The notes below the pieces were generated by a model. That model made no database searches. It had not been told where the DNA came from and worked only from the letters and a program-made list of their open reading frames with translations. From Humibacillus sp. DSM 29435 (GTDB taxonomy: Bacteria > Actinomycetota > Actinomycetes > Actinomycetales > Dermatophilaceae): DNA of 64,000 bases. The DNA lies in contig NZ_MAST01000001.1 in NCBI RefSeq assembly GCF_001758225.1, positions 248,001-312,000 on the forward strand, written 5' to 3'. The position numbers and the translations under genes were made by a program. Every line of letters starts with the position of its first letter. The stretch's first letter is position 1. Shown piece by piece: positions 20,188-28,191 of the stretch.

Positions 20188-20694
20188 ATGACGACACAGC
20201 CACTGCCGCCGGGGTCGCGTGGCCCAGGCGATGAGTTCCGCGCCGATCCGCGAATGGTCGTGGACGTGCCACGACTGTGGGCCGGCGGTGTCTCGACCGC
20301 GGTCGTCGCCGGGCTGGTGGCGTGGGTGGGGGTGCTCATCGCCGGTGACATCCTCGACTTCAAGATCTCGAAGGCCGCCGTGATCCTCTCGGTGTTCGAC
20401 TCCCTCACCGGCAACTACGTGCTCACCGGGGTGCTGCTCGCGCTCGCCGGCACGGGTCTGGCCCACGCGCTCTGCGTCAGCACGCCCCGGCCGGCTGCGT
20501 TCTTCGGCTGGATCGTCGGACTGCTCACCCTGGTCAGCGTCGTGATCCCCTTCACCCGTGGCGGCACGATGACCGACAAGGTCTCCGTGGGCGTCATCAA
20601 CCTCGTCATCGGCATCGTCATCGGCTCGCTGATCTCCGCCGTCATGGCGCGCACCGTCGTTGACCGCGGCACGCGCGTACCTCCTCGCCGCTGA
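20188..20694 (+). CDS. DUF6069 family membrane protein
   Basis: 168-residue integral membrane protein with a hydrophilic N terminus of about 30 residues and four predicted transmembrane helices: LWAGGVSTAVVAGLVAWVGV, NYVLTGVLLALAGTGLAHAL, AAFFGWIVGLLTLVSVVI and VGVINLVIGIVIGSLISAVM. The layout resembles the DUF6069 family, whose function is unknown. The ATG has GAGGAG nine bases upstream. It stands as its own unit: a hairpin follows its stop codon and the upstream gene ends 106 bases before it. Confidence 0.7.
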   Translation: MTTQPLPPGSRGPGDEFRADPRMVVDVPRLWAGGVSTAVVAGLVAWVGVLIAGDILDFKISKAAVILSVFDSLTGNYVLTGVLLALAGTGLAHALCVSTPRPAAFFGWIVGLLTLVSVVIPFTRGGTMTDKVSVGVINLVIGIVIGSLISAVMARTVVDRGTRVPPRR

Positions 20695-20702
20695 CCTGAG
20701 CC

Positions 20703-20744
20703 GGCCGGGCGGCATCCCGAAGGGGGATGCCGCTCCGCCCGGCC
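20703..20744 (+). terminator. Intrinsic-type hairpin
   Basis: GGCCGGGCGG pairs with CCGCCCGGCC, and an inner GGCATCCC/GGGGATGCC stem extends the structure; it begins eight bases after the DUF6069 stop. No U-run follows. The inner stem again uses the GGATGCCG word. Confidence 0.7.
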
Positions 20745-20784
20745 GCGGTAGCGGCTCGCTCCGCGCCCTGCGAAGGTGGAGGCG

Positions 20785-21411
20785 ATGGAGCAGCTTTGGT
20801 ACGCCGCCTACGGGTCGAACCTGTCGAGCGAGCGCTTCGGTCACTACCTCCGCGGTGGTCGGCCGACGGGCGCGAGCCGGCACTACTCTGGAGCCCGTGA
20901 CGGCGCCGAGCCCCTGGACGACCGGCCGCTCGCGCTGCCGGGCCAGGTGTACTTCGCCGGCGAGTCCCCGACGTGGGGTGGCGGGATCGCGTTCTACGAC
21001 CCGGATGCCGGCGGCCCAGCGGTCGGACGTGTGTACCTCGTGACCGGCCAGCAGTTCAGCGACGTCGCCAGCCAGGAGATGCGCCGCCCTGTTGGCCGCG
21101 ACCTGCCGTTGACGTCGCTGTTCCGTGAGAGCCGCACGGCGGTGCTCGGCCCGGGTCGGTACGAGACGCTGCACGTCGTCGGCGAGATCGATGATCTACC
21201 CGTCGTGACCTTGACCGCGTCGTGGGAGCACCGCGACGTCGCGCTGAGCGCTCCCGGCGCGGCCTACCTGCGCACCATCGCCGCCGGTCTCGCCGAGGCG
21301 CACGGTTGGTCAACCGGCCAGAGCTGCGACTACCTGCTCGCCCGGCCCGGTGTGGCGCCGACGTGGAGCCGAGCGTCTCTTCTCGACGTTCTGACCACGC
21401 AGCGCGACTGA
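20785..21411 (+). CDS. Gamma-glutamylcyclotransferase-fold protein
   Basis: 208-residue protein beginning LWYAAYGSNLSSERF, the YGSN signature of the gamma-glutamylcyclotransferase/AIG2 fold, whose glycine-rich loop binds the gamma-glutamyl group. Related actinobacterial proteins are often mislabelled histone deacetylase. The rest keeps the expected pattern: GQVYFAGESPTWGGGIAFYDP and a GRVYLVTGQQFSDV strand-helix. The C-terminal YLRTIAAGLAEAHGWS segment fits the fold. The substrate is not known. The ATG at 20785 is preferred for its nearby AAGG; a GTG nine bases upstream is an alternative. Confidence 0.7.
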   Translation: MEQLWYAAYGSNLSSERFGHYLRGGRPTGASRHYSGARDGAEPLDDRPLALPGQVYFAGESPTWGGGIAFYDPDAGGPAVGRVYLVTGQQFSDVASQEMRRPVGRDLPLTSLFRESRTAVLGPGRYETLHVVGEIDDLPVVTLTASWEHRDVALSAPGAAYLRTIAAGLAEAHGWSTGQSCDYLLARPGVAPTWSRASLLDVLTTQRD

Positions 21412-21542
21412 GCGCGTTTCAGGCGGAGCGAGTCAGCGCCCTCCGTCGGCCACGGTGGTGAGGGGTGCGTCGAATCCCACCCGGTGACAGGGTAAGGATG
21501 AACGGATACCCGTAACGGCGCCACGAGGAGAGACCGCGAACC

Positions 21543-22202
21543 ATGGACATCACCGAGATCATCTCGCACCAGCACGACGAGCAGCGGCGGATGTTCGCCT
21601 ACCTCGAGGAGTGGCCGCGCGACGACCACGAAGGCCTGGCTGCCGTGTGGAAGCGCCTCGCGATCCTGCTCGAGACGCACGCCGAGGCCGAGGAGCGCTA
21701 CTTCTACCCCGAGCTGCTGCGCCTCGGCACCGGCGGCGCCGACGCCGAGTCGACCGAGGAGGAGGTCGAGGATGCCGTCAAGGACCACAACGAGATCCGT
21801 GCGGCCGTTCGCGCCGCCGATGAGCACGAGACGGGGTCCGACGACTGGTGGACCGCGGTGATCGACGCCAACGTGCACAACAGCGACCACATGGGCGAGG
21901 AGGAGCGGCAAGACCTCGCCGACTTTCGCCAGCAGGCCAGCCTCGAGCTGCGTCACGAGATCGCGGTGAAGTTTCTGCGGTACGAGGCTCAGACGGCAGC
22001 CACCGGAATCGAGCCGAAGGACAAGGACCCCGAGCAGTTCGTCGAGACCCAAGGTGACGAGCTCGCTCCTGACGGTGGGTCGGCCGGCGCGTCAGACAGT
22101 GAACGGGAAGCCCACAAGATGGCCACCGATGCCGCTGAAGGGGTGGCCCCCACGGGCGAGGGCGACTCGCTCAAGTCGTCTCCCGAAGCCGCGGAGGGCT
22201 GA
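21543..22202 (+). CDS. Hemerythrin HHE domain protein
   Basis: 219-residue protein with an N-terminal hemerythrin-like four-helix bundle. Candidate di-iron ligands are HQHDEQRRM (His9/His11 region), LLETHAEAEERYFYPEL, VKDHNEIRAAV and NVHNSDHMGEEE, spaced as in HHE domains. The likely role is binding oxygen, NO or iron, or redox sensing; the ligand is not predictable. The last 70 residues are acidic and low-complexity (EPKDKDPEQFVETQGDE, then an Ala/Glu/Ser-rich tail) and probably disordered. ATG with GAGGAG upstream. It is monocistronic and convergent with the MMPL gene. Confidence 0.9.
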   Translation: MDITEIISHQHDEQRRMFAYLEEWPRDDHEGLAAVWKRLAILLETHAEAEERYFYPELLRLGTGGADAESTEEEVEDAVKDHNEIRAAVRAADEHETGSDDWWTAVIDANVHNSDHMGEEERQDLADFRQQASLELRHEIAVKFLRYEAQTAATGIEPKDKDPEQFVETQGDELAPDGGSAGASDSEREAHKMATDAAEGVAPTGEGDSLKSSPEAAEG

Positions 22203-22220
22203 CCTCCCGACCGGATGTGA

Positions 22221-22247
22221 TCACCCGAGGACGCCGATCCCGGGTGA
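22221..22247. terminator. Weak hairpin between convergent genes
   Basis: TCACCCG pairs with CGGGTGA across a 13-base loop in the 63-base gap between the hemerythrin and MMPL stop codons. It may terminate both. The stem is short and lacks a U-run. Confidence 0.35.
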
Positions 22248-22265
22248 CGATGCTGCTGCGACCCG

Positions 22266-24386
22266 CTACCGGGGTCCGGTTGCCGAGACGGCCTCAGCCG
22301 GCTGCGAGTCGAGAGGCTGGCCAGGGGCGTGCGGTTCGTGACGACCGGATGTGACGACCCGAGGCCACCAGAACTTCTCGCCCAGGGTGAGCGCGATGGC
22401 CGGCACGAGGATGGTGCGCACCAGCAGGGTGTCGAGCAGGACGCCGATGCAGATGATGACGCCGATCTGGGCCAACGCCACGAGCGGGAGCACGCCGAGC
22501 ACGGCGAAGACGGCGGCGAGCAGCACGCCCGCGCTGGTGATGACCCCACCCGTGGCGGCCAGGGCGCGCAGCATCCCCTCGTGCACCCCGTGCTTTCGTG
22601 ACTCCTCGCTGGCCCGGGTGATGAGGAAGATGTTGTAGTCGACGCCGAGAGCCACGAGGAACACGAACGCGAACAGCGGCGAGTTGTTGTCGAGCCCCGA
22701 GAAGCCCAAGAGCTGGGTGAAGATCCACCACGAGACGCCGAGGCTGGCCAGATAGGTCGCCAGCACGGTGGCCACCAGCACGATCGGGGCCACGACCGAG
22801 CGCAGCAGGATACCGAGGGCCAGGAGCACCAGCACGCTGAGGAGGGGGAGCACCACAGCCCGGTCGCGCGCACTCGCCTCCTTCTGGTCGAGCGCCTGCG
22901 CGTCGGTGCCGGCCACGTGGCTCTCGGGCAGCGCGACGAGCTTGGCCCGCAGTTCCCGCACGGTCTCGGATGCCGCGTCAGACCCGGGGGCTGCCTTGAT
23001 GACAGCACTGATCTCAGACACCCCCGTCAGCCGCTGCTGAGCGCCGCCATCTCCCTGGTTGGTGACGCGTGCCGACACGATTCCGGGGGTCGACTCGGCG
23101 GCGGCCTTGACGGCATCCGGCGCGGCGGTGGTCACGATGATGGCGGGGTCGGCACTGCCGGCCGGGAACGACTGGGCGAGGCGGTCGGCGGCCGTGATGG
23201 CCTCGGGCTTGGAGATGAACTGGTCGGACTGCGACAGCCCGACCGAGATGAAGCCGACCCCGCCGGCCATCGCCGCGAGCACGACGAGGGTCACGGCGAT
23301 GAACCGCTTGGGGTGGGCCGCGACGCGGTCGCCGACCCTGCGCCACAGCGAGTGGCCGTCGGCGAGCGAGTCGGTGCCGACGTGCGGCACCTTGGGCCAG
23401 AAGATCCACCGGCCGAACAGCACGAGCGCGGCGGGCAGCACGATCAGCACGAAGACGGCGGCCACGACGACGCCCACGGCGCAGGCGAGCCCGAGACCGC
23501 GAGTGGCGGGGAACACCGAGAGCAACAGAGTGAGCAGCCCCAGCACCACGGTGACCGCACTCGAGAGCACCGCCTCCGCTGTGCGGTGCAGGGCGAGCGC
23601 CATCGCCTCGCGGCGGCTCTCGTGGTGGCGCAGCTCGTCGCGGTAGCGCGAGATGAGCAGCAGGGCGTAGTCGGTTCCCGCGCCGAAGACGAGCACGGAG
23701 AGGATGCCGATCGTCGACTCGTCCCACGTCACGCCGAACGCGCTCAGGGTGTGGGTCGCGGCCACGGAGGCGAGCCGGTCGGCCACACCCACCACGACGA
23801 GCGGCACGATCCACAATGTCGGACTGCGATAGGTGATGACGAGCAGGATGGCGACGATGGATGCCGTGGAGATGAGCAGACGCACATTGGCGCCCTTGAA
23901 CACCGCGCCCAGGTCGGCCTGGATCGCCGCCGGCCCTGTCACAGCGGCTGAGACCCCTGGAGGCAGCTCGGCTTTCGCCGCCGTTCGCAGCTTGCCGACG
24001 AGCGTGCCCGCGTCGACGGCATCCTTGGAGTCGACGGGCACGACGCCGACGGCAGCGGTGCCGTCGTCACTCTTCTGCAGGGGCATCTGCCCGGCCCCGG
24101 GCAGGGTGGCGAACTGCTTCTGCAGCGAGCTCACATCGCTCGGTGAGAGCTTTCCCGAGTCCTTGGTGAAGAGCACTACCGCAGTGGAACCCTGTGCCTT
24201 CGGGAGCTGGTCGCGCAGCTGAAGGGCCGCGGCGCTGTCAGAGCCGATGGGCAACGAGTCGACCGAGGTGGGGGTTCGGGTGGCTTCGCCCACGACCCCC
24301 ACCACAACCAGGGCTCCGGCGAGGGCAACGATGACGATGGTCACGGCCCACCAGGTTCGGGTGATTCGGTCTGCGACAGCGCGCAC
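22266..24386 (-). CDS. MMPL family transporter
   Basis: 706-residue RND-superfamily membrane protein of the MMPL class. Two homologous halves each have one leading transmembrane helix (about residues 14-34 and 370-390), an extracytoplasmic domain, and a cluster of five helices. The first cluster includes LGLACAVGVVVAAVFVLIVLPAALVL. The second contains FVFLVALGVDYNIFLITRASEE, the GxxDYNxF-type motif of proton-relay residues in MMPLs. Substrates of characterised members are lipids or drugs. GTG start with GGAGG upstream. It diverges from a MarR gene with a 55-base shared promoter region, so MarR-controlled efflux is likely. Confidence 0.93.
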   Translation of the reverse strand: MRAVADRITRTWWAVTIVIVALAGALVVVGVVGEATRTPTSVDSLPIGSDSAAALQLRDQLPKAQGSTAVVLFTKDSGKLSPSDVSSLQKQFATLPGAGQMPLQKSDDGTAAVGVVPVDSKDAVDAGTLVGKLRTAAKAELPPGVSAAVTGPAAIQADLGAVFKGANVRLLISTASIVAILLVITYRSPTLWIVPLVVVGVADRLASVAATHTLSAFGVTWDESTIGILSVLVFGAGTDYALLLISRYRDELRHHESRREAMALALHRTAEAVLSSAVTVVLGLLTLLLSVFPATRGLGLACAVGVVVAAVFVLIVLPAALVLFGRWIFWPKVPHVGTDSLADGHSLWRRVGDRVAAHPKRFIAVTLVVLAAMAGGVGFISVGLSQSDQFISKPEAITAADRLAQSFPAGSADPAIIVTTAAPDAVKAAAESTPGIVSARVTNQGDGGAQQRLTGVSEISAVIKAAPGSDAASETVRELRAKLVALPESHVAGTDAQALDQKEASARDRAVVLPLLSVLVLLALGILLRSVVAPIVLVATVLATYLASLGVSWWIFTQLLGFSGLDNNSPLFAFVFLVALGVDYNIFLITRASEESRKHGVHEGMLRALAATGGVITSAGVLLAAVFAVLGVLPLVALAQIGVIICIGVLLDTLLVRTILVPAIALTLGEKFWWPRVVTSGRHEPHAPGQPLDSQPAEAVSATGPR

Positions 24387-24423
24387 GGTGTCCTCCGCTA
24401 GGATGATGACTAGAACGGTTACT

Positions 24424-24433
24424 CAATAGATTG
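24424..24433. promoter_or_regulatory. Operator candidate between MMPL and marR genes
   Basis: CAAT-AG-ATTG lies in an AT-rich patch (TTACTCAATAGATTGCTAAG) in the 55-base divergent gap. Its small inverted repeat and AT content stand out from the GC-rich surroundings, as expected for a MarR operator overlapping both promoters. Confidence 0.45.
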
Positions 24434-24441
24434 CTAAGTAG

Positions 24442-25020
24442 GTGAGTGACATTACCAGTTCTCGACACTCCAGGTTGCCTCGACCCGATGACGTGGGGCC
24501 CGGCCGGACGGAGACGTCGCAGCCCGCCCAGTCGGGTTCGCAGCAGCGCGATCGTGCGGAGACGACCGGCGGCGCGGCCTCCGGCGTGCCCGAGTTTCGG
24601 ATGACGGGCTCGCTCGTCGCCCTGCAGCAGCTGGTGACCGTCTCCGAGACCGTGCCTGCGGCTCTCGCTCGCCAGGCCGGCCTCAGCAACTCCGAGCTGC
24701 ACTCGCTCCGCCACCTGATGCGCGGGCCGATGGGCCCGGTCGAGCTCGCCAAGCAGCTCGGAGTCACGTCGGCCGCCTCGTCGGGGATCGTCGACCGGTT
24801 GTGCGGCCACGGTCACGCCGAACGACGACCGCACGCGGGCGACGGCCGGCGCACCGAGGTCGTCATCACCGACTCGGGGCGGGCCGAGGTGACCAAGCGG
24901 ATGCGTCCGATGTTCGAGGCGCTTGCCGACCTTGACAACAGCCTGACCGACGACGAACGCGTCGTCATCGAGGGTTACCTGCGCGGTGCCACCCAGGCGA
25001 TGCGGGCGCTGATCAGCTGA
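24442..25020 (+). CDS. MarR family transcriptional regulator
   Basis: 192-residue winged-helix regulator. After an unusually long hydrophilic N terminus of about 50 residues, the MarR fold follows: LSNSELHSLRHLM, the recognition region MGPVELAKQLGVTSAASSGIVDRL, and the wing GHAERRPHAGDGRRTEVVITDSG with its DGR tip. It probably represses the divergent MMPL exporter and itself. GTG at 24442 has only a weak ribosome site and may be leaderless; a downstream ATG before TGSLVALQQL (residue 54) would give a protein of normal MarR length, so the start is uncertain. Confidence 0.88.
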   Translation: MSDITSSRHSRLPRPDDVGPGRTETSQPAQSGSQQRDRAETTGGAASGVPEFRMTGSLVALQQLVTVSETVPAALARQAGLSNSELHSLRHLMRGPMGPVELAKQLGVTSAASSGIVDRLCGHGHAERRPHAGDGRRTEVVITDSGRAEVTKRMRPMFEALADLDNSLTDDERVVIEGYLRGATQAMRALIS

Positions 25021-25041
25021 GCCGCACGCCGTCTGCGCGAG

Positions 25042-25962
25042 CTAGGCGGGCAGGCGGCCGCGCATGACGCTGTCACCCGAGTGCGTGGTGTCCTCGATGA
25101 ACTGCTGACGCGAGATGTCGACCACCACATAGCCCTGGTCGATGAGGTTCTGGCTGATCGGGAACGAGGCGATGCCGTTGCCACGCAGCATCCCGACCGA
25201 CACCATCCGCTTGAGGTCGCGGTTGATCAGCCACACCTCGAGGTAGCCGGTGCCGGCGTCGACAGGCTTGGTGGTGTCGATCTTCAGCTCGTAGCCTCGG
25301 GCCGTACGAACCACGGCGGCCTCGCCCAGCCGCTGGGGGTCGCTGGCGTCAAGGGTGTTGAGAGCGACCTGGCTGACCGTGGTGGCGGAGGTCGTGGTCG
25401 CGGTGGCGACAGGGGGAGCGGCAGGCTCGTTCCAGAGAGCGCGACCGGTGAGCAAGCCGACGACAAGGCCGGCAGCAGCGATCCCCGCCGCCCAGCCGAC
25501 GAGCCGCGGACGATGCTCGGCCCCGCGTTCCCCGCGTTCCCCCCGCTCCCGACGGGCACGGGCACGCTCGATGGGGCTGGCTCCTGAGTCGGCGTGGTCG
25601 GGCTGTGACCGCTGGGACCCGTGTGACCCCCTGCGCGACGGGGAGACGGACCCTCCGTCATCTGCGGGTGTTGAGCGAGGAGGCAGGTCGGCCGCGGTCG
25701 GCCGCACGCCCGAGACCGAGGCCGCGGCGTTGGGTCCCTCGATCTGCGCACTGATGCGCTCCCACACGCCGGCCGGTGGCGTCACCCAGACGGTGTCCGT
25801 AGGCGAGGTTCTGGCGACGGAGAGGGTGCGTCGCAGGTCGACGACGGTGGCAGTGCAGACCGCACACGACGAGAGGTGGTGGTGCACGGAAGAGGGGGCG
25901 TCAGCGGCATCCGTACCGTTGATGGCCAGGTCGACGAGAATCTCGTCGTCAGGGTGCGACAT
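25042..25962 (-). CDS. rskA: RskA-like anti-sigma factor
   Basis: 306-residue membrane anti-sigma factor. The N-terminal zinc-type motif H29-x3-C33-x2-C36 lies in a short helical sigma-binding domain. A long Arg/Ser-rich linker leads to one transmembrane helix at about residues 150-175 (LVGWAAGIAAAGLVVGLL). The extracytoplasmic C-terminal domain (ELKIDTTKPVDAGTGYLEVWLINRDLKRMVSVG) matches the RskA/anti-sigma-K domain. In characterised systems, regulated proteolysis releases the sigma factor. Its start overlaps the sigma gene's end by 14 bases with AGGAGG in front, a coupled pair. It is the last gene of the fasciclin-sortase operon. Confidence 0.9.
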   Translation of the reverse strand: MSHPDDEILVDLAINGTDAADAPSSVHHHLSSCAVCTATVVDLRRTLSVARTSPTDTVWVTPPAGVWERISAQIEGPNAAASVSGVRPTAADLPPRSTPADDGGSVSPSRRGSHGSQRSQPDHADSGASPIERARARRERGERGERGAEHRPRLVGWAAGIAAAGLVVGLLTGRALWNEPAAPPVATATTTSATTVSQVALNTLDASDPQRLGEAAVVRTARGYELKIDTTKPVDAGTGYLEVWLINRDLKRMVSVGMLRGNGIASFPISQNLIDQGYVVVDISRQQFIEDTTHSGDSVMRGRLPA

Positions 25963-26521
25963 GCTCTACCTCCTCCAGTCTGCGACGCAGCTCGATGAGC
26001 CCACGGCGAACGTGGCTCTTGACGGTACCGATGGGCAGGTCGAGCGTTCGCGCGATCTCGTCCTGCGGCTTGTCTTCCATGAAAGCCATTCGGAGCACAG
26101 CCGCTCGCGGATCGCCCATGCGCTCGAGCTCGCTCACCAGCAGCAGCTTCTCGGCCCAGTCGTCGTGCTGTTCTGAGGGTTCGGTGGCGGACTGCGCCGC
26201 AACGGCATGCAGGTTGCGGTGGCTGCGGTAGCGCTGCATCTTCACGTCAGCCACTCGGTGCTTGGTGATGCCGACCAGCCATGCGGCGGGCGAACCCGCA
26301 TCAGGTCGGAGGGTGTGTCGGCCGTTCCACGCCGATACGAAGACCTGTTGGGTGACATCCTCCGCGTCGTGACGGTCTCCGAGGGAGCGGTAGGCGATCG
26401 TGTGCACGAGGGTCGACCAGCGCCGGTACATCTCAGCGAGGGCATCACTCGAACCCGCAACGAGCTCGCCCGCCAGCCGGGCGCCGTCGAGGTCGGTGTT
26501 GGGGTCGTCGTGCACGTGCAC
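25949..26521 (-). CDS. sigK: SigK-like ECF sigma factor
   Basis: 190-residue ECF sigma factor. Region 2 is TIAYRSLGDRHDAEDVTQQV and region 4 is QDEIARTLDLPIGTVKSHVRRG. It is coupled to the RskA-like gene downstream, and the operon begins with a fasciclin-domain protein. In Mycobacterium tuberculosis SigK and RskA control the fasciclin-type antigens MPT70 and MPT83, so the symbol is given by analogy and context. GTG at 26521 follows the sortase stop by 36 bases; another GTG two codons upstream is possible. Self-activation of the whole operon is expected if the parallel holds. Confidence 0.88.
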   Translation of the reverse strand: MHVHDDPNTDLDGARLAGELVAGSSDALAEMYRRWSTLVHTIAYRSLGDRHDAEDVTQQVFVSAWNGRHTLRPDAGSPAAWLVGITKHRVADVKMQRYRSHRNLHAVAAQSATEPSEQHDDWAEKLLLVSELERMGDPRAAVLRMAFMEDKPQDEIARTLDLPIGTVKSHVRRGLIELRRRLEEVEHVAP

Positions 26522-26557
26522 GTGCCCACCATAACCGTGAATCTCGAGCAGCCCCTC

Positions 26558-27304
26558 TCAACCGATGGGGTTCGCGATGACGACCACATTGGCGTCATAG
26601 TGGCGGGTCTCCTGGTCAAAATTTCCACCACAGGTGACGACGTGCAGCTGCGGTGGTCCTTCGCGGGTGAAGAGGGAGCTCAGGTCGAGCGCGGTCTTCT
26701 TGATCGAGGTGACGGACTTCACCGAGTAGCGGTACGCCTTCTTGCCGGACGCGACGGTGATGACGTCCCCCTGACGGAGGTTGGTCAGCTGTACCAGGGG
26801 CCCGATGCCGTAGTCGGGCTCGTCGAGATGCCCCGCCAGCACTGTTGCGCCGGCGGGGTCACCGGGGCGCGGGCCGTAGCGGTACCAGCCGATGTCGGCG
26901 GGGGGGGGGGCGAGAGCCATCTGACCGTCGCCCGCCACTCCCTCGGCTCGGACCTTCATCGTGATGCCGAGTCTGGCGATGGAGAAGGAGGTGGGGGCGG
27001 GCAGCTTGCTCGGCTCCGACACTGGGGGCAGGGAACGGCCGAGAAGCGGCACCCCTGCCTTCGCCGGGCGGCCCGAGGATGAGGCCGTGCTGCGGTTCGG
27101 TGCCCCTGACGACCCGACAGGCGGGGTCGGCAACGCCGGGTCGTCAGGGGGAAGCGTGGTCACCGTCGTCGAAGCCTGGCTCGCGAAGCCGTCTGCGGGG
27201 TTGGCTGAGGCGGCCGGGCGGGTGAACCACGCCGTACCGGCGCCCGCGAGCAGGGCGGCGGCCACTGCGGCCGCCACCCTCCTACGCGAGCTGGTGTGCG
27301 TCAT
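26558..27304 (-). CDS. Class F sortase
   Basis: 248-residue membrane-anchored transpeptidase. An N-terminal signal anchor (residues 7-27) and a Pro/Ser/Thr-rich linker precede the sortase barrel. The catalytic triad is visible: His159 in AGHLD, Cys225 in VVTCGG and Arg234 in TRHYDAN. This matches class F sortases, which process cell-wall proteins in actinobacteria. The ATG lies one base after the stop of the DUF4397 gene. An 11-base C run on the coding strand (26900-26910) encodes Pro133-Pro135; slippage there would truncate the enzyme before its active site. The DUF4397 protein, with a sorting-like tail, is the obvious candidate substrate. Confidence 0.93.
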   Translation of the reverse strand: MTHTSSRRRVAAAVAAALLAGAGTAWFTRPAASANPADGFASQASTTVTTLPPDDPALPTPPVGSSGAPNRSTASSSGRPAKAGVPLLGRSLPPVSEPSKLPAPTSFSIARLGITMKVRAEGVAGDGQMALAPPPADIGWYRYGPRPGDPAGATVLAGHLDEPDYGIGPLVQLTNLRQGDVITVASGKKAYRYSVKSVTSIKKTALDLSSLFTREGPPQLHVVTCGGNFDQETRHYDANVVVIANPIG

Positions 27305-27305
27305 G

Positions 27306-28127
27306 TCAGCGGTTCGTCGCCTTGCGACGGCCGAAGAGCACGACACCACCGGCGAGGGCAGCGACGCCGGCGATGGCGACGTAGCGACCCGTGTCACTGG
27401 CAGCAGCCTGAGCGGCGGCCTGTCCACCACTACCGGCGTTCACTCCACCGGGGGCGGAGTTCATGCCGCTGATCGTCTGGACGGCGAGCTTGAGGTTCTT
27501 GTCAGCAGCGCTGCCCCAGGCGTAGACGATCGTGTTGGTGCCTTCCTTGAGGTCCAGGTTGGCCGGGCCGATGACCACGGTGCTGGTGCCCGCGAGCGTC
27601 ACGTCGGCCTTGATGGTTCCCGCGGCAACGAGGGCCTTGGCCTCGTTGGGGTTGGTCAGGCCCTTGAGGGCCGGCTTGCCGTTCGCACGCACGTCGACGG
27701 CCGGGGCCGCAGCGTCGTGGCGCACGGTGAGGCGCGCCTGACCGGCGGGGACCATCGAGGTGTCGTTGACGTAGGGCGTCAGCACCGGCTTGCCGTCGGC
27801 GGTCAGGTGGGCGACCACGGTGATGTTGGCACCGGCGGGAACCGCGACGCCCTTGGCCTCGGTGACGGCCTTGCCGTCGGCCCCGGCGCCGGCCGCGACG
27901 ACCTTGAGGTCGTAGTCGCCGGCGGGCAGCATCACCGGGTCGGTGAGCGTGCCGGGCTTGAAGTTGGTCAGCAGGGCCTTGCCGTTGGCGTACACGTCAA
28001 CGGTGGCTCCGGGAACGCCGTGCAGAACCGACACGGTGGCGTCGCCGCTGGCGGCGTTGGCCGTCGTGGCGAGTGCGAGGGGTGAGAACGCGAGGACCGT
28101 GACGGCCGCGATGCGCAGGGTTTTCAT
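27306..28127 (-). CDS. Secreted DUF4397 protein with sorting-like C terminus
   Basis: 273-residue exported protein. A signal peptide (cleavage near ANA-A, residue 25) is followed by two DUF4397-like beta repeats, each starting ATVSVLHGVPGATVDVYANG or ARLTVRHDAAAPAVDVRANG. The C terminus has SDTG at 244-247, a 19-residue hydrophobic segment and RRKATNR. That is the architecture of a cell-wall sorting signal with SDTG in place of LPxTG. The sortase gene begins one base downstream, so it is probably that enzyme's substrate. Alternatively the tail is simply a membrane anchor. DUF4397 has no known biochemical role; a surface adhesin or structural role is inferred. Confidence 0.9.
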   Translation of the reverse strand: MKTLRIAAVTVLAFSPLALATTANAASGDATVSVLHGVPGATVDVYANGKALLTNFKPGTLTDPVMLPAGDYDLKVVAAGAGADGKAVTEAKGVAVPAGANITVVAHLTADGKPVLTPYVNDTSMVPAGQARLTVRHDAAAPAVDVRANGKPALKGLTNPNEAKALVAAGTIKADVTLAGTSTVVIGPANLDLKEGTNTIVYAWGSAADKNLKLAVQTISGMNSAPGGVNAGSGGQAAAQAAASDTGRYVAIAGVAALAGGVVLFGRRKATNR

Positions 28128-28191
28128 GGTGCATACCTTTCGGAGGGTTGGTGTCCCAGGCGTCTGATGCTGGGACCGTGCAGGGGATGGG

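Noticed and set aside
22917-23951. Plus-strand frame of 344 codons opposite the MMPL gene
   Set aside because: Antisense shadow with biased His/Asp/Gly composition and no ribosome site.
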